A stretch of 14,204 nt of DNA from an uncultured Collinsella sp. (GTDB taxonomy: Bacteria > Actinomycetota > Coriobacteriia > Coriobacteriales > Coriobacteriaceae), in NCBI GenBank assembly GCA_958407085.1, contig CATYHY010000026.1, positions 1 to 14,204 of the forward strand, read 5' to 3'. The notes under the pieces are model-generated. The model saw only the letters and a list, made by a program, of their open reading frames with translations, ran no database searches and had not been told where the DNA came from. Position numbers and translations under genes: made by a program. This document shows, piece after piece, positions 1-6,273 of the stretch (its first letter is position 1; every line of letters begins with the position of its first letter).

Positions 1-361
1 CCTCGACCTGCTGAGTCGTAAGGACGCCCGGCAGGTCGCGCGGCAGCTTGGGCGATGCGATAGCCGAGACCGCATCACCCTCGACAATCCCCTCGGCAGC
101 CATCCACCGATAGAGCGAGCGAATGGAAGACAGATGCGCCGCAAGCGTTCGGGGAGCCACCTGCTCACGCGAAAGCTCGGCAAGATAGCGACGAATGGTG
201 CGCACGTCGGCAGCGAAAGCATCGATATCCTCGCGCTCGCACCAGGCAGCAAAGCGCTCCAGTCTCGAGCCATAGGCAGTCACCGTGTTGGGAGAAAGTC
301 CCTCGACACGTGCGATATAGGCGATAAACGAGTCGACGGTGTCGTACAGGTCAAAGGCTAT
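1..361 (-). CDS. xerC: Tyrosine recombinase XerC, N-terminal part (runs off the left edge)
   Basis: Reading the minus strand from about 361 to 1 gives 120 residues of an open frame that matches the N-terminal core-binding (SAM-like) domain of XerC/XerD recombinases: VDSFIAYIARVEGLSPNTV, then a stretch with RRYLAEL, RTLAAHLSSIRSLYRW and SPKLPRDLPGVLT at the domain linker. The catalytic domain with the Arg/His/Tyr residues lies outside the window. These recombinases resolve chromosome dimers at dif. The position after trmFO favours XerC, as in Firmicutes, but XerD or a relative cannot be excluded. The start is unusual. The frame has no ATG, GTG or TTG between the upstream in-frame stop and the domain. 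An ATA at 359-361 overlaps the trmFO stop (ATAG) and lies 9 bases after a GGAGG; a CTG at 347-349 is the alternative. The end given assumes ATA. Sure of the family, unsure of the start. Confidence 0.88.
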   Translation of the reverse strand, partial: MAFDLYDTVDSFIAYIARVEGLSPNTVTAYGSRLERFAAWCEREDIDAFAADVRTIRRYLAELSREQVAPRTLAAHLSSIRSLYRWMAAEGIVEGDAVSAIASPKLPRDLPGVLTTQQVE

Positions 362-1695
362 GACCGGTCGCCTCCAAACAAATCGGGGCGAGTGGCCAGA
401 TAGGCATCAAGGGCCTCGAGCGCACGGTCCGCATAGGCCTGGTAGCGGTCGCGCTTGCTGCGGCGCTTACCATCCTCGAGTGGCGGCACCAGGCCAAAGT
501 TGACATGCATAGGCTGATAGCCCACGGTGGCAGGATCGGTCGCATAGCCCACGAGCGCACCCAGGGCACCCACACGCGGCAACTCGACGCCCGCGGCACC
601 GATAGCCTCGGCATAGGTGTTGAGCGCCGCGAGCAGACCTGTCGCCACGGCTTCCATGTATCCCTCGGTACCGGTGATCTGACCGGCCAGACGCACGCCG
701 GTACCGGGCACGGCAAAGGTGCCATCGAGCACGTGCGGGGCGTCGACAAAGGTATTGCGGTGCATGACACCGTAGCGGAAGAACTCAGCGTTCTCCAGGC
801 CCGGCACCATATGGAAGACGCGCTTCTGCTCGCCAAAGGTCAAGTTGGTCTGGAAGCCCACCAGGTTATAGGCGGTCTTCTCCTTGTTCTCGGCACGCAG
901 CTGAATCGCCGCCCACGGGCGACGTCCGGTACGCGGGTCGGTGAGGCCGACGGGCTTCATGGCGCCAAAGCGAATGGCGTCCTTGCCGGTGCGCGCAACT
1001 TCCTCGGCAGGCTGGCAGGCCTGGAACAAATCGCCGCCCTCAAAGTCTTTGAGCACCACGCGGTCGGCCGTGGTAAGCGCCTCGATAAAGGCCTCGTACT
1101 CCTCCTTGTTGAGCGGAGCGTTGAGATAGTCGCCGCTCCCCTGCTCCTCGTAGCGCGACTGCGAGAACAGCACGTCCATATCGAGCGTGGAGGCATCGAC
1201 GATCGGCGCCGCGGCATCGAAGAATGCCAGGGCATCGCCACCGACGAGCTTCATAACCTCTTCGCTCAGCGCCGGTGAACACAGCGGGCCCGCGGCAATG
1301 ACCACGTGACCCTCGGGAATCTGCGTGACCTCGCCGTGCACGACCTCGATATTGGGACGAGCGGCAACCTCGGCCTCGACAAGCTCGGAAAACTTGACGC
1401 GGTCGACCGCCAGGGCACCGCCGGCGGGAACAGCCGCGCGATGGGCGCAATCGAGCAGGACTGAACCCATGCGCTCAAGCTCGGCCTTCAGCAAACCAGC
1501 CGCGGAATCCGGACGGGTCGACTTAAACGAATTGGAGCAGACGAGCTCTGCCAGGTGATCGGTATGATGGGCCGGGGAGCTCACCTGGGGGCGCATCTCG
1601 CACAGCTTAACGGCAAACCCGCGGTCTGCCAGCTGAATCGCGCATTCCGAACCCGCCAGACCGCCACCGATAACCGTCACCTGATCGAACTGCAT
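358..1695 (-). CDS. trmFO: TrmFO, folate-dependent tRNA (uracil-54-C5) methyltransferase
   Basis: A flavoprotein that makes ribothymidine at U54 of the tRNA T-loop with methylene-tetrahydrofolate as carbon donor. The 445-residue product matches the family's usual length. It opens with a dinucleotide-binding fold (VTVIGGGLAGSECA, about residues 6-19). It contains CSNSFKS with Cys53 and FQACQP with Cys227, which correspond to the two functional cysteines described in the Bacillus enzyme. The C-terminal FAD-binding part has TGTEGYMEA and YQPMHVNFGLVPP. A TTG six bases further up (1701) could extend it by two residues, but the AAAGGTG ribosome site is 7 bases from the ATG at 1695 and only 2 from the TTG, so I chose the ATG. 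It begins 14 bases after dprA ends, with no terminator between, and its stop overlaps the presumed xerC start. Confidence 0.97.
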   Translation of the reverse strand: MQFDQVTVIGGGLAGSECAIQLADRGFAVKLCEMRPQVSSPAHHTDHLAELVCSNSFKSTRPDSAAGLLKAELERMGSVLLDCAHRAAVPAGGALAVDRVKFSELVEAEVAARPNIEVVHGEVTQIPEGHVVIAAGPLCSPALSEEVMKLVGGDALAFFDAAAPIVDASTLDMDVLFSQSRYEEQGSGDYLNAPLNKEEYEAFIEALTTADRVVLKDFEGGDLFQACQPAEEVARTGKDAIRFGAMKPVGLTDPRTGRRPWAAIQLRAENKEKTAYNLVGFQTNLTFGEQKRVFHMVPGLENAEFFRYGVMHRNTFVDAPHVLDGTFAVPGTGVRLAGQITGTEGYMEAVATGLLAALNTYAEAIGAAGVELPRVGALGALVGYATDPATVGYQPMHVNFGLVPPLEDGKRRSKRDRYQAYADRALEALDAYLATRPDLFGGDRS

Positions 1696-1709
1696 CTGCA
1701 AACACCTTT

Positions 1710-2645
1710 CTAATTGACACGTTTTCCATTGTGACCGAAGGGCGTCTGGGCGTGAAGGGCAAACTTGGAGGGCGCATACCTTCCATCCATCATGCGCTCG
1801 ATAAGGCCCTCGAGCTCAAGCGAACCCAAGAGTTTGAGTACGCCGACAGCATCGAGCGAGACGAGCGCCGCGATGTCGTCGACCTTGAGCGGAGAGGCAA
1901 TGAGCGCATGCATCACAGTTTGCTGCGTTGGATCCAGGTCGGCAATGCCGGGAGCATCGGGGCGCGAGTAGCGCAGGGTGCCGTAGATGCGTGAGATTGC
2001 CATCTCGATGGACTCCTCGTCGACAATGCAGCAGGCACCGTTCGCAATGAGGTAATTCGTGCCACGCGACTCGGGCGATAGGATCGACCCCGGCACGGCA
2101 AGAAGTTCGCGCCCCAAATCCATAGCAGCCTCGGCTGTAGAAAACGTCCCAGAAGGCATACCCGCCTCGGATACAAAGAGAGCTTGCGACAGGGCCGCGA
2201 TTACGCGATTGCGGCGCGGAAAGGCGAACTTGCGCGGACCCATGCCCCACGGAGAGATCGACACGACCGCGCCACCCGTATCAAGCGTGCGCGTAATCAG
2301 CCCCGCGCTCGAACGCGGGTAGACCACGTCGGCGCCCGTCCCCAGCACCACAACGTGTTTGCCGCCGGCGTTGACCGCAGCCCAACCCGAGGCCTGGTCA
2401 CAACCGACCGCACCGCCCGAAACTACCGTCACTCCCGCCTCGACCGCAACCTTTGCCGCAAGCTCTGCCACGGCAAGACCATACGGCGAGGCCTTTCGCG
2501 CACCGATGATGGAGAGCGCGGGCGTCGAAAGCGCCTCGGGGTTGCCGCGCACATAGAGCGTCTGAGGTACATCAGAAAGCTCCAAAACGGTCTCGGGATA
2601 CAACGCGTCACCTGGATGCAGCTCGAAGGTCCCCTCGGCCATCAT
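1710..2645 (-). CDS. dprA: DprA/Smf-type DNA-processing protein
   Basis: DprA binds incoming single-stranded DNA and loads RecA during natural transformation; homologues also occur in species not known to be competent. The 311-residue product has a short N-terminal segment (LYVRGNPEAL), the Rossmann-like core starting IIGARKASPYG (residues 46-56), VVLGTGADVVYP, FPRRNRVIAALS (142-153) and SRGTNYLIANGA, then a C-terminal winged-helix region (about 235-300). The helical SAM domain that precedes the core in many DprA proteins is absent. The usual GxARGID-like motif reads SGGAVGCD (76-83). Two adjacent ATGs are possible (2645 and 2642). The first overlaps the comM stop as ATGA; the second is better spaced from AAGGAGG. 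Either way translation is coupled to comM. Longer in-frame extensions lie inside comM and look spurious. Confidence 0.95.
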   Translation of the reverse strand: MMAEGTFELHPGDALYPETVLELSDVPQTLYVRGNPEALSTPALSIIGARKASPYGLAVAELAAKVAVEAGVTVVSGGAVGCDQASGWAAVNAGGKHVVVLGTGADVVYPRSSAGLITRTLDTGGAVVSISPWGMGPRKFAFPRRNRVIAALSQALFVSEAGMPSGTFSTAEAAMDLGRELLAVPGSILSPESRGTNYLIANGACCIVDEESIEMAISRIYGTLRYSRPDAPGIADLDPTQQTVMHALIASPLKVDDIAALVSLDAVGVLKLLGSLELEGLIERMMDGRYAPSKFALHAQTPFGHNGKRVN

Positions 2646-4165
2646 TGGTCCCTCCTTCCCTGGTACATCGCCGCCTCGAGCACGTGGTCCTGCGTCACTT
2701 GTTCGCTCTCGGCGACATCTGCGATCGTGCGCGCAATGCGAACCAGGCGCACGATGCCGCGCCCTGTGAGATGTGTGCGTTTGGACAGACCGAGCACACA
2801 CTTCTCCGCCGCATCATCGAGCTCAAAGGTCGAAACGACGCCGTCAATGGACCGTGTCTCGTCATCCTCGGCCTCGGCATCCGCATCGTCCATACGGGAC
2901 TCGCGCCAGGCGCGAAAGGCGCGACCGCGCACAACGTAGTCACGTAACTCGGCCGACGACATACCCTCCGCGCCCTCGATAATCACCTGGGGGTCGGGAC
3001 GGGTCACATCGATCATCATGTCGATACGGTCGGCCAAAGGACCGCGCAGCTTTGCCCGATAGCGCTCCACCATCGCCGCCGAGCAGCGACACGGCACCTC
3101 GCGATCGCCCAAAAAGCCGCAGGGGCAGGGATTGCTCGCAGCCAGCAGTTGAAAGCGCGACGGGAAGGTAAAGGCCCCGTCGACGCGTACGATCCTCACA
3201 TAGCCACGTTCGATGGGCTGACGCAGCGTCTGCAGCACACCCGTGGGAAACTCGGCAAGCTCGTCCAAAAAGAGCACACCGCCATGAGCAAGGCTGATCT
3301 CACCCGGGTGCACCGGGCGCCCACCGCCGATAAGGCCTGCGGTCGAAATACTGTGATGGGGACTGCGGAAGGGCCGGTGCCCCGCCAACAAGCCATCAAT
3401 GTTCTCACCCAAAACCGAATGGATGCACAGCGCCTCCTGTTGATCCTCAACAGAAAGCTCGGGCAGGATGCCGGTCATACGACGTGCGAGCATCGTCTTG
3501 CCCGATCCCGGGGACCCAATCATGAGCAAGCCGAGTTCTCCTGCCGCCGCAAGCGCCATGCCGCGTTTGGCAACCTCCTGCCCCAGCACGTCGACATAGT
3601 CGAGCTCGGGCTCAAAGGTCGCCTCAGGCCCTTCAGAATCCAGGTAGTGCCGCGCGGCATCGCCCATACCATGAGCAAGCTGAGACAAATGATCGATAAA
3701 GCCGCAATCCACGCCCGCGAGTGGCACATGCTGGTCTGACCTGCCGGCGATAAAAGACAGCCCCATGTCGCGAGCCAGCAGTTGAAACGCCACCTCGCCC
3801 TTGACGGGAAGCACCGTACCGTCCAAGCCGAGCTCGCCGGCGATAAGGCAGCGATCGAGGTTGTCACGGGGAATCTGACCATCGGCTGCCAGAACCGCGA
3901 TGGCGATAGGCAGATCAAAGCCGCTACCGGTCTTGCGAATATCGCCGGGCGCCAGGTTGACCGTAATGCCCGAGCGTGGGATCTCGAACCCGGCGGAGTG
4001 CATCGCGCAGCGAATACGACCGCGCGACTCCATCACCTCCATACTCGGAATGCCGAGCATTTGGATGCCCGGAACGCCACCGGCAAGCGAGACCTCGACC
4101 GTGACGGGAATCGCCTCGACGCCGCGGATGCAGGCCGCGTGAACGGCAAACGTCTCGAACGCCAT
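2642..4165 (-). CDS. comM: ComM/YifB family AAA+ ATPase (Mg-chelatase-like)
   Basis: A 507-residue hexameric AAA+ helicase family member. In Vibrio, ComM promotes branch migration when transforming DNA integrates. The order of parts is standard: an N-terminal Lon-like ChlI domain (MAFETFAVHAACIRGVEAIPV to about residue 150), then the ATPase domain with Walker A GSPGSGKT (217-224), RPFRSPHHSIS, Walker B VLFLDE (297-302) and the ASNPCPCGF segment. Four cysteines (347, 349, 359, 361) form a likely metal-binding knuckle. The Mg-chelatase C-terminal domain follows. The ATG at 4165 shares one base with the yraN stop (TGATG); a GTG one codon upstream (4168) is possible. The gene leads directly into dprA with a four-base overlap, which fits a shared role in handling incoming single-stranded DNA. 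Nothing looks broken. Confidence 0.96.
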   Translation of the reverse strand: MAFETFAVHAACIRGVEAIPVTVEVSLAGGVPGIQMLGIPSMEVMESRGRIRCAMHSAGFEIPRSGITVNLAPGDIRKTGSGFDLPIAIAVLAADGQIPRDNLDRCLIAGELGLDGTVLPVKGEVAFQLLARDMGLSFIAGRSDQHVPLAGVDCGFIDHLSQLAHGMGDAARHYLDSEGPEATFEPELDYVDVLGQEVAKRGMALAAAGELGLLMIGSPGSGKTMLARRMTGILPELSVEDQQEALCIHSVLGENIDGLLAGHRPFRSPHHSISTAGLIGGGRPVHPGEISLAHGGVLFLDELAEFPTGVLQTLRQPIERGYVRIVRVDGAFTFPSRFQLLAASNPCPCGFLGDREVPCRCSAAMVERYRAKLRGPLADRIDMMIDVTRPDPQVIIEGAEGMSSAELRDYVVRGRAFRAWRESRMDDADAEAEDDETRSIDGVVSTFELDDAAEKCVLGLSKRTHLTGRGIVRLVRIARTIADVAESEQVTQDHVLEAAMYQGRRDQ

Positions 4166-4650
4166 CACGAAACCTGCCAATCGAACGCGTTGTACTGGTG
4201 CTCGATCTCGGCGATATGCCCGTCGCGGATGGTGACGCCCACGGCATCGAAGCGAATCGCCTTGAGCGGATAATGCTCCATGAGATAGCAACTTGCGATG
4301 CGGCGGTAGCGGCGTTGCTTTTGGGCGTCCACGGCCTCCTCGGGAAAGACCCGCGTGTTGCAATCCAGCGCAACGCGTCTGGTCTTGACCTCGGCCATCA
4401 CCACGACATCGTCGAGCTCATCGAGCAGCACCAGATCGGCCTCGCCCTCGGTGCAACGATAACCCTGCTCCAGCAAGGTGTAGCCGCGCTCGTTAAAGTA
4501 GTCGATGGTGATCAGCTCGCCTAGCATGCCCAGCTCGCGGGGACTGAGTCCCTTGATAAACTCGGGCGTCATCGCCCCACAGTCGAGCTCGCCGTTTTCC
4601 CAACGCTCCTTGAGCTGCTGCGTCTTGCTCTTTTTGCTTGCGGCACTCAT
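4165..4650 (-). CDS. yraN: YraN family (UPF0102) predicted nuclease-like protein
   Basis: A 161-residue protein of the YraN/UPF0102 family, which has an endonuclease-like fold of the PD-(D/E)XK type. Its cellular role is not established. The family signature is present: LGMLGELITIDYF (Glu45), then TEGEADLVLL (Glu70, Asp72) and VVVMAEVKTR (Glu87, Lys89), which together form the presumed metal-binding site. The family core is usually about 110-130 residues; here about 40 extra charged residues precede it (MSAASKKSKTQQLKERW and onward), with a good AGGAGA ribosome site before the ATG at 4650. A longer reading from 4782 would run through the rnhB terminator hairpin and is unlikely. It is the first gene of the yraN-comM-dprA-trmFO-xerC run and ends in a one-base overlap with comM. 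Confidence 0.92.
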   Translation of the reverse strand: MSAASKKSKTQQLKERWENGELDCGAMTPEFIKGLSPRELGMLGELITIDYFNERGYTLLEQGYRCTEGEADLVLLDELDDVVVMAEVKTRRVALDCNTRVFPEEAVDAQKQRRYRRIASCYLMEHYPLKAIRFDAVGVTIRDGHIAEIEHQYNAFDWQVS

Positions 4651-4748
4651 GGGGTCTCCTTTCCCGCACACTGCATTGCCCCGATGATGAGGGCACCTTT
4701 CATGCGGGTAAGTACCGGAAGCAAACCAAAAGCTGACCAAATGCCGAC
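4651..4748 (-). other. Gap holding the unlocated promoter of the yraN operon
   Basis: The rnhB terminator lies just upstream, so yraN-comM-dprA-trmFO-xerC should need a promoter in these 98 bases unless read-through suffices. I looked for a -35/-10 pair on the minus strand. TTGGTC and TTGGTT are -35-like, but no -10 hexamer of reasonable quality follows at 16-18 bases; TACTTA occurs 20 bases after TTGGTC. The only clear element is the AGGAGA ribosome site just before yraN. I therefore call no promoter here. Confidence 0.4.
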
Positions 4749-4790
4749 AAAAAACGGGCCGTACGCAGCAATGCTGCTGCATACGGCCCG
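4749..4790 (-). terminator. Rho-independent terminator of rnhB
   Basis: A 16-pair stem (4755-4770 with 4775-4790) has a 4-base loop and is followed on the minus strand by six T residues (A6 at 4749-4754 on the plus strand). The one non-Watson-Crick position, 4764 with 4781, is a G-U wobble in minus-strand RNA but a C-A mismatch in plus-strand RNA, which supports the minus orientation. It sits 50 bases beyond the rnhB stop and separates rnhB from the yraN operon. Confidence 0.9.
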
Positions 4791-4839
4791 CTACCAGCAG
4801 GTTTATAAAACCACAGAGGTCCCTGTCTCCACAATTGGC

Positions 4840-5628
4840 CTAGAAAAGGCGCTCAGTCTGCAGAAAGTTTCCGCAAAAGCTCACGCGGTGCAGCGGACAA
4901 AGTCCATGTTTGCGAATGGCCTCGATGTGCTCGGGGCTCGCATAGCCCTTCGACTCGGCCAGATGGTACTCGGGGTACTCGGCGTCGTACTCGACCATCA
5001 TCTCGTCACGCGTGACCTTGGCCATGATGGACGCTGCGGCGATGCAGGCGATCTTGGCATCGCCTTTCACCACATCGCGCTCGTTAGGAACAGCGCCCAA
5101 GGGGTTGCCATCCATGAGGACGCAGTCGGGTTCAAGTCCCGTATCGGCCACGGCGCCCGCAACGGCGGTACGGATAGCACGGGCCATGCCCATCTCATCG
5201 ATATCCTTAGGCGCGATATGGCAAAAACCGATCGCCGTCGCCACCTCGGCAATCTTCACTGAGAGCAACTCGCGGCGCGCCGGCGTGAGCTTTTTGGAAT
5301 CGTTGATGCCCCAGACGCGCGGCTCCATGGGAAGGCACACGGCACACACGGTTAAGGGACCCGCTACCGAGCCGCGGCCCACCTCGTCGACACCAACGAC
5401 CACCCCATCGCCGCCAAGCTCATGCATAAGCTCGTACATGTCATTGACGCGCTCGCGCTCGGCAAGTTCCTTAGCATGGCGTTTGAGGGCGCGTTCACAA
5501 GCCTTGATCACCTGCTGGCGCGGGTCCTCGCGATAATGCTCCACGAGGGCGGGGATCTCCTCAAACGTTGCGCTCGCTAGCTCTCCGGCAACCTGCGATG
5601 CCGAAACCGAGCTCGTCATATTGGCCAT
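4840..5628 (-). CDS. rnhB: Ribonuclease HII
   Basis: RNase HII cuts the RNA strand of RNA-DNA hybrids and starts removal of single ribonucleotides misincorporated in DNA. The 262-residue product has about 75 helical, charged residues before the catalytic core, as in the longer Bacillus-type enzymes. The core shows GVDEVGRGSVAGPL (Asp81, Glu82), VLMDGNPLG (Asp173) and AASIMAKVTRD (Asp208), a complete DEDD metal site, and the GRG motif for recognising the RNA-DNA junction. The ATG at 5628 has GGAGGG about 6 bases before it; an ATG at 5646 is also in frame but lies upstream of that ribosome site. It follows rplS in the same direction but is separated from it by a strong hairpin terminator, so its transcription probably depends on read-through. 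Confidence 0.96.
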   Translation of the reverse strand: MANMTSSVSASQVAGELASATFEEIPALVEHYREDPRQQVIKACERALKRHAKELAERERVNDMYELMHELGGDGVVVGVDEVGRGSVAGPLTVCAVCLPMEPRVWGINDSKKLTPARRELLSVKIAEVATAIGFCHIAPKDIDEMGMARAIRTAVAGAVADTGLEPDCVLMDGNPLGAVPNERDVVKGDAKIACIAAASIMAKVTRDEMMVEYDAEYPEYHLAESKGYASPEHIEAIRKHGLCPLHRVSFCGNFLQTERLF

Positions 5629-5657
5629 ACCAGGCCCTCCTTGCATGCAAATCAGAT

Positions 5658-5687
5658 AAAAAGAAGGGCCACCCGAAGGTGGCCCTT
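5658..5687 (-). terminator. Rho-independent terminator of rplS
   Basis: A perfect 10-pair stem (5664-5673 with 5678-5687) is closed by a TTCG tetraloop on the minus strand and followed by C then T5 (plus-strand A5 at 5658-5662). It starts 34 bases after the rplS stop. Its T-tract ends 29 bases before the rnhB start codon, leaving room for the rnhB ribosome site but not for a promoter. Confidence 0.92.
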
Positions 5688-5721
5688 GTGTCCAAACGAG
5701 TGGACAGACGCTGCGATCTTC

Positions 5722-6063
5722 TTAGCGCTTCTCGGGGATGCGAGCAGCCTTGCCCACCTTGTCGCGGAGGTAGTACAGCTTGGCGCGACGGACGCGACCA
5801 TGACGAACGACCTCGAGCTTGGCGATCTTGGGGCTGTGAAGCGGGAAGGTACGCTCAACACCGACACCGAAGGACATCTTGCGGACGGTGAAGGTCTCGC
5901 GGGCACCGGCGCCGGCCATGCGGATGACGTCGCCCTGGAAGACCTGGATGCGCTCGCGGTCGCCTTCCTTAATGCGGTAGTGAACCTTGACGTTGTCGGC
6001 GACGCGAACCTGAGGAATGTCCTCGCGGATCTGCTGACGCTCGATTGCGCGGATGTAATCCAT
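5722..6063 (-). CDS. rplS: 50S ribosomal protein L19
   Basis: L19 lies at the interface between the 30S and 50S subunits. The 113-residue product is the usual length and is recognisable throughout: DYIRAIERQQIREDIPQV, then VKVHYRIKEGDRERIQVFQG, MSFGVGVERTFPLHSP and VRRAKLYYLRDKVGKAARI. The ATG at 6063 is 6 bases from an AAGGAA ribosome site; a TTG at 6069 overlaps that site and is rejected. The gene stands alone between a promoter with a structured leader upstream and a strong terminator downstream. In many bacteria rplS is co-transcribed with rpsP-rimM-trmD. Here trmD is about 8 kb upstream with other genes between, so an independent promoter makes sense. Confidence 0.98.
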   Translation of the reverse strand: MDYIRAIERQQIREDIPQVRVADNVKVHYRIKEGDRERIQVFQGDVIRMAGAGARETFTVRKMSFGVGVERTFPLHSPKIAKLEVVRHGRVRRAKLYYLRDKVGKAARIPEKR

Positions 6064-6076
6064 GTGCAATTCCTTA

Positions 6077-6111
6077 CTCTTCTAGAGGTGCCGTACCACC
6101 TTGGCCGGCAC
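6077..6111 (-). promoter_or_regulatory. Structured rplS 5' leader, candidate L19 autoregulatory element
   Basis: In the minus-strand RNA, GUGCCG (6111-6106) pairs with CGGCAC (6093-6088). The stem continues as GCCA (6105-6102) with UGGU (6098-6095), with a single bulged A at 6094 and a three-base AGG loop. Directly abutting it, CUCU (6087-6084 read in RNA) pairs with AGAG (6080-6077) around an AGA loop, just before the AAGGAA ribosome site at 6070-6075. Leaders that bind L19 and repress rplS are known in Firmicutes. Calling this one of them is an inference from position and shape. Confidence 0.5.
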
Positions 6112-6132
6112 GTAGTTGAACAAACGTATTCG

Positions 6133-6160
6133 AGTATACACGCGCGGGTTTCTGCTGCAA
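6133..6160 (-). promoter_or_regulatory. Sigma70-type promoter of rplS
   Basis: On the minus strand TTGCAG (6155-6160) and TATACT (6133-6138) are separated by 16 bases, with an AT-rich TAAAAAATTGTTC stretch upstream that resembles an UP element. Transcription would start near 6126, giving a leader of about 60 bases. This is the best promoter match in the window, as expected for a ribosomal protein gene downstream of a terminator. Confidence 0.75.
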
Positions 6161-6206
6161 GAACAATTTTTTACGCAGACAAAAAGACAAAACCCGCACA
6201 TGATAA

Positions 6207-6234
6207 CCGTCCGCCTCACGAATGAGACGGACGG
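6207..6234 (-). terminator. Hairpin terminator of ppdK
   Basis: A 12-pair stem (6207-6218 with 6223-6234) with a TTCG tetraloop on the minus strand lies 39 bases after the ppdK stop. The imperfect pair 6214/6227 is G-U in minus-strand RNA and C-A in plus-strand RNA, which supports the minus direction. The bases right after the stem (TTATC) make a weak T-tract; richer T runs come about 12 bases later. It could terminate inefficiently, or mainly protect the 3' end. Confidence 0.75.
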
Positions 6235-6273
6235 CATGAAGGGGGGCTACGTTAGGCGTCTGAACCCAAAACG

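Noticed and set aside
2646..2801. Upstream extension of dprA to 2801
   Set aside because: The extra residues lie wholly inside comM in another frame and are Arg/His-rich with no family similarity; a good ribosome site and coupled ATG occur at 2645.
4651..4782. Upstream extension of yraN to 4782
   Set aside because: It would run through the rnhB terminator hairpin and encode a Cys/His/Arg-rich stretch unlike the family. The ATG at 4650 has a strong ribosome site.
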